Assembly: GCA_019245575.1 (NCBI GenBank)
Contig: JAFARE010000001.1
Span: forward strand, 124,001-188,000
DNA length: 64,000 nt
Reading direction: 5' to 3'
DNA from: Candidatus Dormiibacterota bacterium
Lineage (GTDB): Bacteria; Chloroflexota; Dormibacteria; Aeolococcales; Aeolococcaceae
In this document: positions 17,780 through 26,610 of the stretch, piece by piece
Numbering within the stretch: the first letter of the stretch is position 1
Layout of the letters: every line of letters starts with the position of its first letter
Program-made: the position numbers and the translations under genes
Notes under the pieces: model-generated
What the model was told of the DNA's origin: nothing
Database searches by the model: none
The model's input: only the letters and a program-made list of their open reading frames with translations

Positions 17780-19764
17780 GACTGCGCCGTCAGGTCGTAC
17801 AGCGTCACACCGCCGACCGTGGTCGAGATGTAGTGCCGCTGCGCCCATGCGAGGATGGCTGACGAGCTGCTCGAGCTCCCCGGTCCGACGCCGCGCCCGC
17901 CGCTCATGATGAGGTAGTGGATCGCGCCGGACCTCACCAGCTGCTCGAACTGCGCCAGTGACGGCGTGGGGTCGGTGCCGTTGAAGCCGCCGATCGCCAT
18001 CACCGGGTCTCCGGTGGCGAGCTGGTAGCCGGCCGCTTCGTTTGCGCCAACAACGGCCGCAACCCAGCGGTACGAGGTAGCGTTGTGCCGCAGCGTCTGC
18101 ACGAGCGCTGCTGAGGGCGTGCTCGCGTTGAGCAGACCGCCGGGAAAGGCGCCGCCGTTCGGCCCGAGAGGCGGTGGGCCGCCGAATCCGCCGCCGGGAG
18201 GCGCACCGGCGAAGCCACCGACGGGCACCGCTCCGCCGGCAGGACCGCCCGCAGGCCCGCCCCGCGCGCCGGACAGGACGGTCGGACCGGCCAGCGGCAG
18301 CGCGCCCGCGTGCGGCGTGAGCGCGCTGTCGATCGAGTACGCGGTTGGGCCGGCGAGTGACGCGAGCAGCGCCGCAGACGCGACGGCCAGCGCAACGCGC
18401 GTCCGCAGCAGCGGCAGCGCGACGACGACGGCGGCACTCAGCAGGCCGAGCACGAGCACTGCCGGGCCGAGCCACGGCAGCCAGGTGGGCGTGCGCTGCA
18501 GCAGCACAAACGACCACACGGTTGCGGCGAGCACAGCGGCTGCGAGCAGCAACCGCGCAGCGAGCGCATGTCGCTGCCGCCACAACGTGACCGCGCCCAT
18601 GCCGACGAGCGCGCCGATTGCCGGCGCGAGCGCGACCGAGTAGTACTCGTGGATGATGCCCTGCGCGTAGCTGAACACGGCCGCGGTGACGAGCAGCCAC
18701 AGCCCCCACACCAGCGCCATCGCGCGCTGTGGATCGACACGCGGTGCGCGCGCGCGCAGCGCGAGCAGCGCGCCGAAGCAGATGAGCGCGGCGGGGATCA
18801 GCCAGCTGATCTGGCCGCCGTATGCGGTGTTGAACATGCGGTCCCAGCCGGTCGGCCCCCAGCCACCGGGACCGCCCGCGCCGCCGACGCTCCCTGTCTC
18901 GTTGCCGCTCAGGCGGCCAAAACCGTTGTAGCCGAAGATCAGGTTGAGGATGCTGTTGTCCGGAGAGCCGCCGATGTACGGCCGGTCGGACGCGGGCCAC
19001 AGCGCGACGAGCGCCACCCACCAGCCCGCGGCGACGACGACCGCGAGGCCCGCGAGCGCGATCTGCCATACGCGTTTGCGCAGCGGCACCGGCGCCGCGC
19101 ACGCGTACACCAATGTGAACGCGGGGATCACGAGGAACGCCTGCAGCATCTTGGCGAGGAAGCCGAATCCCACCAGCGCGCCCGCGAGCACCAGCCAGCG
19201 CGTGCGGCCGGCATCGAGTGCGCGCGAGAGCGAGTACGCGGCTGCCACGAGCAGCAGCACGAGCAGCGCGTCGGGATTGTTGTAGCGGAAGATCAGCGCC
19301 GCCACCGGCGTCAGCGCAAGCACCGTGCCGGCGATCAGTCCCGCGGCGCGGCCGTGATGACGCCGCACCGTCGCGTACAGGAGCGCCACCGCCGCAACGC
19401 CCTCGAGTGCCTGCGGCACCAGGATGCTCCACGCGTTGACGCCGAACAGCCGCGCCGACAACTCCATCACCCACAGCGCTGCGGGTGGCTTGTCCACGGT
19501 GATGAAGTTCGACGCGTCGAAGGACCCGAAGAGGAACGCCTTCCAGCTGACGGTGCCCGCCTGCACCGCGGCCGAGTAGTAGCTGTTGGCCCAGCCCGAG
19601 GCGCCCAGCGCCCAGAGGTAGAGCAGCGCGGTGGCGCCGAGCAGCCCCAGCAGGGGCATGCGCGCGCGCCATCGCCCGCCCGCCAGCGCGTCGCGGGCCA
19701 TGCGCCAGAGGAGTCGCGGTGGGGAGTCGCTCAGCCGCTGCCGGGGAAGGGCGATGTCGTTCAT
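17776..19764 (-). CDS. ArnT/PMT-type GT-C glycosyltransferase (YkcA/B-like)
   Basis: Membrane glycosyltransferase of 662 aa. After one TM segment comes GASGWANSYYSAAVQAGTVSW and FITVDKPPAALWVMELSARLFG, the GT39/ArnT-family lumenal loop. About ten more TM segments follow, then a Gly/Pro-rich linker (GGPAGGPAGGAVPVGG) and a soluble domain ending YQLATGDPVMAIGGFNGTDPTPSLAQFEQL and a typical IHYLIMSGG. It transfers sugar from a polyprenyl-phosphate donor in this family; the acceptor is unknown. Start ATG 19764 (MNDIALPRQR) is chosen over the track start because the extra N-terminus is antisense to the thiolase gene. It is coupled to GT2. Confidence 0.85.
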   Translation of the reverse strand: MNDIALPRQRLSDSPPRLLWRMARDALAGGRWRARMPLLGLLGATALLYLWALGASGWANSYYSAAVQAGTVSWKAFLFGSFDASNFITVDKPPAALWVMELSARLFGVNAWSILVPQALEGVAAVALLYATVRRHHGRAAGLIAGTVLALTPVAALIFRYNNPDALLVLLLVAAAYSLSRALDAGRTRWLVLAGALVGFGFLAKMLQAFLVIPAFTLVYACAAPVPLRKRVWQIALAGLAVVVAAGWWVALVALWPASDRPYIGGSPDNSILNLIFGYNGFGRLSGNETGSVGGAGGPGGWGPTGWDRMFNTAYGGQISWLIPAALICFGALLALRARAPRVDPQRAMALVWGLWLLVTAAVFSYAQGIIHEYYSVALAPAIGALVGMGAVTLWRQRHALAARLLLAAAVLAATVWSFVLLQRTPTWLPWLGPAVLVLGLLSAAVVVALPLLRTRVALAVASAALLASLAGPTAYSIDSALTPHAGALPLAGPTVLSGARGGPAGGPAGGAVPVGGFAGAPPGGGFGGPPPLGPNGGAFPGGLLNASTPSAALVQTLRHNATSYRWVAAVVGANEAAGYQLATGDPVMAIGGFNGTDPTPSLAQFEQLVRSGAIHYLIMSGGRGVGPGSSSSSSAILAWAQRHYISTTVGGVTLYDLTAQS

Positions 19765-19861
19765 GACGTGCACGCTGACGCGCCGGCGTGAGAGCGACTT
19801 CAGAGCCTGCTGTGAGGTCGCTGGGAAACAGACGGCGGGCGCCATCCGACAGACTCGGCGC

Positions 19862-21043
19862 ATGGCCGATGTATTCGTGGTCGACGCGGCGCGCACGCCC
19901 ATCGGGCGCCACAGCGGCGCGCTGGCAGGGGTGCGGCCGGACGACCTGGCGGCCACCGTGGTCGGCGCGCTCGTCGAGCGGTCGCCCTCGCTCGACTCCG
20001 CGGCGATCGGCGACGTGGTGTTCGGCGATGCGAACGCCTCGGGTGAGGACAACCGCAACGTCGCGCGCATGGCGGTGCTGCTCGCCGGGTTGCCCACGTC
20101 GGTGCCGGGCACGACCGTGAACCGGCTCTGCGGCTCGGGCCTCGAGGCGGTGATCAGCGCAAGCCGCGGCATCGCGCTCGGCGACCACTCGCTGTGCATC
20201 GCCGGCGGTGTCGAGTCGATGAGCCGTGCCCCCTGGGTGATGCTCAAGCCGGACCGCGGCTATCCCCGCACCAACGAGACGATGTACTCGACCGCGCTCG
20301 GCTGGCGCATGGTCAACCCGCGCATGCCCTCGGAGTGGACGATCTCGCTGGGCGAGGGGGCGGAGGTGCTCGCTGAGCGCTACGGCATCAGCCGCGACGC
20401 GCAGGACGCATTCGCGCTGCGCAGCCATCAGCGCGCGGCGGCGGCTTGGGACGCGTGCCGCTACGCGGCGGAGTGCGTCGCGGTGGCAGGTGCAGACCTG
20501 GTGCGCGACGAGTCCATTCGCGCGGATACGACGGCGCAGGCGCTCGCCGCGCTGAAGCCAGTGTTCCGCGAAGGTGGCACCGTCACCGCGGGCAACTCCT
20601 CACCGCTCAACGACGGCGCAGCCGCGCTGCTGCTCGCAAGCGAGCAGGGTTTGGAGAGCATAGGCCGCGAACCGCTGGCGCGCGTCGTGGCGTACGCGGT
20701 GCACGCGGTGGACCCGCCGCTCTACGGCATAGGCCCGGTGCAGGCCGCGCGGACCGCGCTGCAGCGCGCGGGCAAGACATGGGACGACATCGCGGTGGTG
20801 GAGCTCAACGAGGCGTTCGCTTCGCAGAGCCTCGCGTGCTTGCGCGAGTGGCCCGAGCTCGACCCGGAGCTGGTCAACCCCAATGGCGGCGCTATCGCGA
20901 TCGGCCATCCGATCGGCTGCAGCGGCGCGCGCATCGTGTGCTCACTGGCGCACGAGCTGCACCGCCGCGGCGGCGGCTACGGGCTCGCAGCGATCTGCAT
21001 CGGCGTGGGCCAGGGGCTGGCCATGGTGCTCGAAGCCGCCTGA
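19862..21043 (+). CDS. Acetyl-CoA acyltransferase / thiolase (PcaF-like)
   Basis: Thiolase of 393 aa for acyl-CoA breakdown or acetoacetyl-CoA formation. VFVVDAARTPIGRHSGALAG opens the protein; TVNRLCGSGLEAV holds the acyl-accepting Cys; GNSSPLNDGAAALLL, NPNGGAIAIGHPIGCSGAR (catalytic His) and AAICIGVGQG (second Cys; the last motif usually reads CIGGGQG) complete the site. STALGWRMVNPRMP resembles beta-ketoadipyl-CoA thiolases. The start is ATG 19862, not the track start, with CAGACT exactly 6 nt upstream. No other degradation genes are adjacent, so the pathway is open. Confidence 0.92.
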   Translation: MADVFVVDAARTPIGRHSGALAGVRPDDLAATVVGALVERSPSLDSAAIGDVVFGDANASGEDNRNVARMAVLLAGLPTSVPGTTVNRLCGSGLEAVISASRGIALGDHSLCIAGGVESMSRAPWVMLKPDRGYPRTNETMYSTALGWRMVNPRMPSEWTISLGEGAEVLAERYGISRDAQDAFALRSHQRAAAAWDACRYAAECVAVAGADLVRDESIRADTTAQALAALKPVFREGGTVTAGNSSPLNDGAAALLLASEQGLESIGREPLARVVAYAVHAVDPPLYGIGPVQAARTALQRAGKTWDDIAVVELNEAFASQSLACLREWPELDPELVNPNGGAIAIGHPIGCSGARIVCSLAHELHRRGGGYGLAAICIGVGQGLAMVLEAA

Positions 21044-21052
21044 CGACTCACA

Positions 21053-21985
21053 TCAGCGGCGCACGCTGTGCTCCAGCGCGGCAATGAACCATTCGTACGC
21101 CGGCGCAATGCTGGGCTGCTCGGGCCAGGCGTTGATCACTCCGATCAGCTGCCAGTAGCGCTCCACCCGACCATCGCTGAACATGCGCAGCTGCTCCAGC
21201 AAGCGCGCGCGGTATGCGGGCGTGTCGCGCTCGTGCGCCGCGGCAGCGAACCCCGCTACCAGGCGGTCGACGATAGCCGTCGCGACATCCGAGTCAGGCC
21301 GCACGCCCTGGGCCAGCGCGGCGCTGGCGCGCTTCACCACCTCGGCGCCGGCCGCCTGTGAGGCGCGGTCGGTGTCGCTGACGTTCGTCGCGGCGCGCAT
21401 CCGCGCACCCTCGTCCACCATCTGCTTGACGCGGGCGCGAAACGCATGGTCGCTCACCAGGTCTGCGAGCTCCACCCAGGCGTCGATCTGCGCGTCAGTG
21501 GGTTCCGCGGGCAGGTCCGGCAGCGCGCCGCGCATGCGTTCCGCGAAGGGGTCGCCGGGGTTGCCGGCGAACACCGCTGCGAGAAAGTCCTCCATCAAGC
21601 GCCGCGCCTCATCGGCCGACGCGCGTGCGAATGCGGTCATGCGATGCACCTCCTCCACTGTGGTCTGGCCGCGCGCCAGCGCGCGCAGCACGGTTCGTCG
21701 CAGGGTCAGCTGGCGGATTTGCGCATCGACCGCGTCGGCGTGGGCGCGCGCAGCGGCGCGCAGCTCTGTGTGCCGCTGCGCCACGCGGCCGGCCGTGTCC
21801 AGGTCGAGGCCCAGCTCGCGCAAGGCGCGCACCAGCTCGAGTCGCGCCAGCGAGGTCTCGTCGTAGCGCCGGTACCCGGCCTCGGACCGGCTCGCCTCGG
21901 CGACGAGACCGATGTCCGAGTAGTAGCGGATTGTCTTGACCGGCACGCCCGTGAGCCGGGACAGCTGGCCGATGCTCAGGTCCAC
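21053..21985 (-). CDS. MerR family transcriptional regulator with long effector domain
   Basis: Regulator of 310 aa. Residues 1-70 form the MerR winged helix (LSIGQLSRLTGVPVKTIRYYSDIGLV, SEAGYRRYDETSLARLELVRALRELG). A coiled helix and a largely helical domain of about 200 aa follow, without the GyrI or TipA signatures I would look for. The effector is unknown. The GTG start follows GAGACT by 7 nt, and a MerR-type promoter with a dyad in its 19-bp spacer lies directly upstream, so autoregulation by DNA twisting is likely. The upstream VOC gene on the same strand ends only 12 nt from the -35. Confidence 0.9.
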   Translation of the reverse strand: MDLSIGQLSRLTGVPVKTIRYYSDIGLVAEASRSEAGYRRYDETSLARLELVRALRELGLDLDTAGRVAQRHTELRAAARAHADAVDAQIRQLTLRRTVLRALARGQTTVEEVHRMTAFARASADEARRLMEDFLAAVFAGNPGDPFAERMRGALPDLPAEPTDAQIDAWVELADLVSDHAFRARVKQMVDEGARMRAATNVSDTDRASQAAGAEVVKRASAALAQGVRPDSDVATAIVDRLVAGFAAAAHERDTPAYRARLLEQLRMFSDGRVERYWQLIGVINAWPEQPSIAPAYEWFIAALEHSVRR

Positions 21986-21992
21986 GGCTCAC

Positions 21993-22023
21993 AGTCTCAA
22001 CCCTCCAGTTACTGGAGAGTCAA
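21993..22023 (-). promoter_or_regulatory. MerR-type promoter/operator
   Basis: On the minus strand: -35 TTGACT (22023-22018), a spacer of exactly 19 bp, and -10 GAGACT (21998-21993). The spacer contains the perfect dyad CTCCAGTAACTGGAG (22003-22017). A 19-20 bp spacer with a central dyad is the established signature of promoters activated by MerR proteins. The -10 ends 7 nt before the merR GTG. Confidence 0.8.
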
Positions 22024-22034
22024 GCGTGGCCGCG

Positions 22035-22427
22035 TCAGGCGGTCTCCACGATCACGATGCGGTTGCCGTCGGGATCGCGCACGTAGAACATGGGGGGCAC
22101 GGGGCCGCCGAACCGCATGATCTCCGCGTCCACGTTGGCGCCGGCGGCGCGCAGCTCGCTGTGCGTGCGCGTCGCGTCGGGCGTGCCCACGCGGATGCCG
22201 GTCTCGATGCCGGGCTTGATCTCGCCGGGAGGCGCGAGCGCGATGGTCGTCGCCGCGCCGGGAGGCGCCACCTCAACCCAGCGCATGCCCGGGCCGAACG
22301 TCGCGTCGCGCCGCACCTCGAAGCCGAGCGTGCCCGTGTAGAACGCGAGCGCTCGCTCATGGTCGCTCACGGGAACAGCGATGTTGATGATGCCGGTGAC
22401 GCGGGTCGCCGTCGTGTCTGTCAACAC
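22035..22427 (-). CDS. VOC family (glyoxalase-like) protein
   Basis: Small metal-dependent enzyme or resistance-like protein of 130 aa with two beta-alpha-beta-beta-beta units. The first is ITGIINIAVPVSDHERALAFYTGTLGF and the second ends MFYVRDPDGNRIVIVE, the usual glyoxalase/bleomycin-resistance ending with the metal-ligand Glu. AGGAG lies 4 nt before the GTG and 7 nt before the following TTG, so either may start it. It is upstream of merR on the same strand. Substrate unknown. Confidence 0.85.
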   Translation of the reverse strand: MLTDTTATRVTGIINIAVPVSDHERALAFYTGTLGFEVRRDATFGPGMRWVEVAPPGAATTIALAPPGEIKPGIETGIRVGTPDATRTHSELRAAGANVDAEIMRFGGPVPPMFYVRDPDGNRIVIVETA

Positions 22428-22525
22428 GAAACTCCTGGTTACTGAAGCAGATCCTGCAAACGTAGACCGTGGGACGCCGCGAAAATCATCGCCGCCGGAC
22501 GGCGAGACCTGCGTAGGATGGCCCC

Positions 22526-23506
22526 GTGCAGGATGCCACGACGCTCACCGGCGCCACTGAGGCCGATCTCGATGCCTTCAGGCGCCCGCTCACCGGGTTC
22601 TGCTACCGCATGCTCGGCTCGCCGTTCGAGGCCGAGGACGCGGTGCAGGAGACGCTGCTGCGCGCGTGGCGCAGCCTGAGCGGATTCGACGGCCGTTCGT
22701 CACTCAGCACATGGCTGCACCGCATCGCCACCAACGTGTGCGTCGACATGCTCAAGAGCCGCCAGCGCCGGGCCATGCCCATGGACTTCGGGCCGGCGCA
22801 GGAACCGGTCGAGACCAACCTGCACACACGCCCGGAGATCACGTGGGTCGAGCCCATCCCCGGTACGGCACTCGAGGGCGAGACCGACCCGGCCGACGTC
22901 GCCGTGTCCAACGAGAGCATCAAGCTCGCGTTCATCGCCGCGCTGCAGCACCTGCCGCCGCGCCAGCGCGCCGCGTTGATCCTGTGCGAGGTGCTGCGCT
23001 GGCGAGCCGCCGAGGTCGCGGAGCTGCTGGAGACGAGTGTCGCGTCGGTGAACAGCGCGCTGCAGCGCGCGCGCGCAACGCTGGACGCGTCCGGCCTCAC
23101 CGCTGAGTCGGCGCAGCCGCAGGTGGACCCGGCGCAGACGGAGTTGCTGCAGCGGTACGTCGACGCGTTCCAGCGCTACGACCTGGAGGCGCTCACCGCG
23201 GTGATCAGCGCCGACGCCAAGCAGTCGATGCCGCCGTACGACATGTGGCTCTCGGGTCGCGACGACATCTTCGCGTGGTGGTGGGGTCCGGGCATCGGCT
23301 GCAAGGGCTCGCGCCTGCTGCCCGCGCCGAAGGCCAATGGATCCGTTGCGTACGGGCAGTACAAGCCAAGCCCGTCCAGCGGCTACGACCCCTGGGCGCT
23401 GCAGGTGATCGAGGTCGAGGACGGCAGCATCACGCAGCTCACCTTCTTCCTCGACACCAAGCGCTTCTTCCCGCTCTTCGGACTTCCGGACCGCCTCGAG
23501 TCCTGA
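22526..23506 (+). CDS. ECF sigma factor, SigX5-type, with C-terminal SnoaL-like domain
   Basis: Sigma-70 family factor of 326 aa. Sigma-2 covers about 15-85 (GFCYRMLGSPFEAEDAVQETLLRAW, STWLHRIATNVCVD), followed by the linker WVEPIPG typical of the SigX5 group (TIGR02960). Sigma-4 covers about 135-190 (LPPRQRAALILCEVLRWRAAEVAELL). Residues about 205-320 form a SnoaL/NTF2-like domain thought to control activity in place of an anti-sigma factor. The GTG start has TAGGAT exactly 6 nt upstream, the best -10 in the window. A STAS protein is convergent just downstream. Confidence 0.9.
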   Translation: MQDATTLTGATEADLDAFRRPLTGFCYRMLGSPFEAEDAVQETLLRAWRSLSGFDGRSSLSTWLHRIATNVCVDMLKSRQRRAMPMDFGPAQEPVETNLHTRPEITWVEPIPGTALEGETDPADVAVSNESIKLAFIAALQHLPPRQRAALILCEVLRWRAAEVAELLETSVASVNSALQRARATLDASGLTAESAQPQVDPAQTELLQRYVDAFQRYDLEALTAVISADAKQSMPPYDMWLSGRDDIFAWWWGPGIGCKGSRLLPAPKANGSVAYGQYKPSPSSGYDPWALQVIEVEDGSITQLTFFLDTKRFFPLFGLPDRLES

Positions 23507-23528
23507 GCCGCGCGCTCACCGCCTGTCA

Positions 23529-23771
23529 TCAGGGCGGAAGCACGTCGGCCAAGCCCATGAAGGCCACAAGGTCGAGCAGCTCTGCTGACGCGTTGCGCAG
23601 CACGATGCTGCTTCCACTGCGTCGCGCGGCCAGCTGCAGACGGGCGAGCACGTCGACGGTCACCGCGCTCACCGGGAGCGTGCTCACGTCCACCGCAAGC
23701 GGGATCCGCCAGGGCGATCCGCCCGCCAAAGGGGGCGGCCGTCCGGAGGGCGGCTCACTGTGCATGCACAA
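23529..23771 (-). CDS. STAS-domain protein (anti-sigma factor antagonist-like, short)
   Basis: Small protein of 80 aa or slightly less. The part from about residue 23 reads IPLAVDVSTLPVSAVTVDVLARLQLAARRSGSS and then LRNASAELLDLVAFMGLADVLP, the strand-helix pattern and end of short MlaB-like STAS domains. The usual D-S-[ST] phosphorylation motif is not visible; VDVSTLP sits in a similar place. Start is uncertain: TTG 23771 in the track or ATG 23765. It follows htrA by 48 nt on the same strand. Sigma-regulatory role is inference. Confidence 0.65.
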   Translation of the reverse strand: MCMHSEPPSGRPPPLAGGSPWRIPLAVDVSTLPVSAVTVDVLARLQLAARRSGSSIVLRNASAELLDLVAFMGLADVLPP

Positions 23772-23819
23772 GTCAGACGGCGCAGCCGGCGCTGACTCAT
23801 CGGTGGCGGCGGACCTCGC

Positions 23820-25052
23820 CTAGAGCGGCGGTCCCGACGCGAGGGCCACGCGCGCGCTGTGCTGTGCTCCGGTCGCGTCGTGCCATACGACGGTGACCGT
23901 CTGACCGGCGCTCAGCCGCTGCATCGCGGTGTTCAGGTCCTGCACCGAGCCGACCGGGATGCCCTCGACCGAGGTGATCACGTCCCCGGCGACGAGGCCG
24001 GCGGACGCGGCGGGAGAGCCTGGCTGCATGCCGACGACGGTCGCGCCGTCTGCGGCCACGCCGCGAGCGCTGACGGCAACGCCCAGGAACGGGCCGTCAC
24101 CGCCGATGTGCACCGCAGTTGTGGCCGTGCCTGACTGAATCTGCGCCACCACCGCCATGGCCGAGTTGACGGGGATCGCGAAACCGGTCGTCGTCGCGTC
24201 CGGCTGCGGACCGCCGCTGCTGGAACCGGCGGTCACCATGCCCACCACGTGGCCGGCCGCGTCGATGACCGGTCCGCCCGAGTCACCGGGCACGATGCCG
24301 GCGTCGATCTGGATGAGCCCGTTCAGCGTCTCGCTGGTTCCCGTGCTGTCACTCGCGGTGATCGTCTGGCCGGTCCCGGTCACGGTGCCGGGCACCTCGG
24401 CGGGCGTGCCGCCCTGGCCGAGCGCGTTGCCCAATGCTGCGATCGACTCGCCGGCGCTCACGCTCGACGAGTCGCCGACCGTCACCGTGCGCAGCCCTGA
24501 CACGCCGCTGATTTGCAGCAGCGCGACGTCGGCCGCGGGGTCGTCGCCCAGGACCGTTGCGTGGTACACGGTGCCCTGGCCGTCGATCTGCACCGTGATG
24601 CTCGTGGTGCCGGCGATGACGTGGTTGTTGGTGAGCACCTCACCGGAGGGGGTGATCACCATGCCGGTGCCGGCGACCGTCCCCCTCCCGCCGGAGAGCG
24701 TCGCCGTGATGTCCACCACGGCCTGGTCGACGGTTGCGACCGACGCCGAGGACGAGGACGGCGCCGGCGTCGCGCCACTCCCCGGCGCGGTCGACGAACC
24801 GCCGCCCGATGCCGGCTTCGGTGCCGTGCCCGCGCCGGTCGGCTGCTGACGCGTGGCCCCGGATACCGACCATCCCACGAGGCCGCCCGTTGCCACCGCC
24901 ACCAGCGTCGTGGCCGCCAGCGCCCAACGCGTTGCATGCCGGGAGTGCGGCGGCCGCACCGGTCCGGGTGGCCAGGGCGGCGGTTCGAGCGCCGGAGGAG
25001 GTGGCGGTGGTGGCGAAGCGGAGGCGAGGTCGTCGTCCATGCCTTCGAGCAT
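23820..25052 (-). CDS. HtrA/DegP-like membrane-anchored serine protease with PDZ domain
   Basis: Envelope quality-control protease of 410 aa. A proline-rich cytoplasmic N-terminus (PPPPPPPALEPPPWPPGP) precedes one TM helix (WALAATTLVAVATGGLVGWSV), an S/G/A-rich linker, the trypsin-like domain and a C-terminal PDZ domain (VVGMQPGSPAASAGLVAGDVITSVEG). The triad is visible: His in LTNNHVIAG, Asp in DPAADVALLQI, Ser in IVPGDSGGPVID. Start is ATG 25052 or ATG 25040; no convincing SD decides it. A STAS protein follows on the same strand. Confidence 0.92.
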   Translation of the reverse strand: MLEGMDDDLASASPPPPPPPALEPPPWPPGPVRPPHSRHATRWALAATTLVAVATGGLVGWSVSGATRQQPTGAGTAPKPASGGGSSTAPGSGATPAPSSSSASVATVDQAVVDITATLSGGRGTVAGTGMVITPSGEVLTNNHVIAGTTSITVQIDGQGTVYHATVLGDDPAADVALLQISGVSGLRTVTVGDSSSVSAGESIAALGNALGQGGTPAEVPGTVTGTGQTITASDSTGTSETLNGLIQIDAGIVPGDSGGPVIDAAGHVVGMVTAGSSSGGPQPDATTTGFAIPVNSAMAVVAQIQSGTATTAVHIGGDGPFLGVAVSARGVAADGATVVGMQPGSPAASAGLVAGDVITSVEGIPVGSVQDLNTAMQRLSAGQTVTVVWHDATGAQHSARVALASGPPL

Positions 25053-25109
25053 GGGCGCAGCCCCTGAGAGGATTCCGCAGGATTCCTGAGGACTTGCTGG
25101 GAAGCGGCC

Positions 25110-26006
25110 TCAGGCGGTCCGGTCCCGCAGCCAGCGCAGCACGTCGGGCGCCCGGTTGATCACCAGCGTGAGGTGACCGTCGGCGTCGCTGAGGTGCGGC
25201 TCCGCGCCCGGCACGTGCGCTGCCAGCCACTCGCCCTGCTGGAAGGGCACGAAGCGGTCGTGCCGGCCGTGCCAGATTTGGACAGGAATGGCTATATCTG
25301 ACAGCGCGAAGCCCCAGTCATGCAGGTGCGCCTCCCCGTCCTCCCACCAGCCCTCATCGGTTTCCGCGAGGCCGTCGGCACCCGTGTGCACGAGCCACTC
25401 GGCCACCTCGTGCGTGAGTGCGTCCCGGTCCACCGGCGAGAGCAGCGTCTTCAGTCCCGCCTCCACATCGCCGGGCGCGAGCTGCAGCATCTCCTCCCTC
25501 TGGCGTGCCAGCTTCTCGCGTGCCGCCTGCGGGTCCTCCAGCTCGAGCTTGATGTCGTCGACGTTGTCCTGGCCCATCCCACCGAAGTAGTCGAGCCCCT
25601 CGGCACCGTACGGTGCAACTGAGCACAGCGCGGCTGCCGCGGGAACCAGGCCGGGCAGCAGCGCCGCGCACGCGAGGGCGTGCGGACCGCCGCCGGAATA
25701 GCCCCACACGCCGAGGCGGCGGATGCCCAGCTCCGACGCGATGGCGCGCACATCGGCGGCGCACGACGCCACCGTGCGGCCGGCCTGCGGTGTGGATCCG
25801 CCGTAGCCGGGCCGGTCGTAGCTGATCAGGCGCACGCCGAGCTCGCGCGCCGGACCCACCCAGCCGGGGTACAGATGGCGCGAGTTGGGCGTGCCGCCGT
25901 GCACGAGCACGGGCACGCCTCCCGGGTCGCCGCCCGTTTCGAGCGCGAGCGTGCGCCCGTCGGGCGTGCGCACCGTCGCCGTCTCGACGTCAAGCGCGGG
26001 CCCCAC
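25110..26006 (-). CDS. Alpha/beta-hydrolase
   Basis: Hydrolase of 298 aa. VPVLVHGGTPNSRHLYPGW gives the oxyanion strand, ISYDRPGYGGSTP follows, and GVWGYSGGGPHALA is the nucleophile elbow with Ser. IWHGRHDRFVPFQQG carries the acid Asp, and SDADGHLTLV the catalytic His. The family covers esterases and prolyl-peptidase-like enzymes; the substrate cannot be told. GTG 26006 begins one nucleotide after the stop of the upstream PhnB-like gene, so the two are co-transcribed. Confidence 0.88.
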   Translation of the reverse strand: MGPALDVETATVRTPDGRTLALETGGDPGGVPVLVHGGTPNSRHLYPGWVGPARELGVRLISYDRPGYGGSTPQAGRTVASCAADVRAIASELGIRRLGVWGYSGGGPHALACAALLPGLVPAAAALCSVAPYGAEGLDYFGGMGQDNVDDIKLELEDPQAAREKLARQREEMLQLAPGDVEAGLKTLLSPVDRDALTHEVAEWLVHTGADGLAETDEGWWEDGEAHLHDWGFALSDIAIPVQIWHGRHDRFVPFQQGEWLAAHVPGAEPHLSDADGHLTLVINRAPDVLRWLRDRTA

Positions 26007-26007
26007 C

Positions 26008-26496
26008 TCAGCGGCCGCTCGGCACGCCGTCCGCGGCGGCGTACAGCCCGGCGATGTCGAGCTTCTTCATGCTGAGCAACGCACGCATCGCGCGGTCAGC
26101 GCGCTGCCGGTCGGGGCTGTTGAGCAGCTCTTCGAGCACTGCGTTGGGCGCGACCTGCCAGGAGAGGCCGTAGCGGTCCTTGAGCCACCCGCACGGTCCC
26201 TCCTCGCCGCCGTCGCTGAGGCGCTGCCAGTAGTAATCGATCTCCTCCTGGTCCTTGCAGTCGACCAGGAGCGAGACTGCCTCGGTGAAGCTGAACTCGG
26301 GGCCGCCGTTGAGCGCGGTGAACTTCTGCCCGTCGAGCGTGAAGTCCACGACGAGCACCATGCCCGCGGGCCGCGGACCGGCCTCGGTGAAGTGCGAGAT
26401 AGAGTTGATCTTCGAGTTGGGGAACACCGAGACGTAGAACTCGGCGGCCTCCTCGCTCTGCGTGTCGAACCACAGGTTGGGGACGATGGTCGGCAT
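26008..26496 (-). CDS. PhnB-like VOC family protein
   Basis: Protein of 162 aa of the PF06983 family, often mislabelled 3-demethylubiquinone methyltransferase. It starts MPTIVPNLWFDTQSEEAAEFYVSVF and contains VDFTLDGQKFTALNGGP, SLLVDCKDQEEIDYYW, CGWLKDRYGLSWQV, all family hallmarks. I use ATG 26496 because GGAGGA lies 6 nt upstream; the track GTG at 26502 abuts that SD. The reaction is unknown. It is the first gene of a two-gene unit with the hydrolase. Confidence 0.88.
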   Translation of the reverse strand: MPTIVPNLWFDTQSEEAAEFYVSVFPNSKINSISHFTEAGPRPAGMVLVVDFTLDGQKFTALNGGPEFSFTEAVSLLVDCKDQEEIDYYWQRLSDGGEEGPCGWLKDRYGLSWQVAPNAVLEELLNSPDRQRADRAMRALLSMKKLDIAGLYAAADGVPSGR

Positions 26497-26610
26497 GCGC
26501 ACTCCTCCGTTGTCGCGTCGGTTCTCACCTGGTCAGACCGAACGCCGGCGGAGAAATCATCTGCCTCACGACGATGAGTCCGCCACCTCGCCACCGTCTA
26601 CGCTGACGTC

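Noticed and set aside
16907-20428. 1173-aa minus-strand ORF
   Set aside because: Only its last 290 residues are real (GT2). The rest is an Arg/Ala-rich shadow in another frame of the ArnT-like gene.
22428-22445. CTCCTGGTTACTGAAG upstream of the VOC gene, resembling the MerR operator
   Set aside because: The match is partial, the dyad is broken, and the similarity comes largely from the SD sequence AGGAG read on the other strand.
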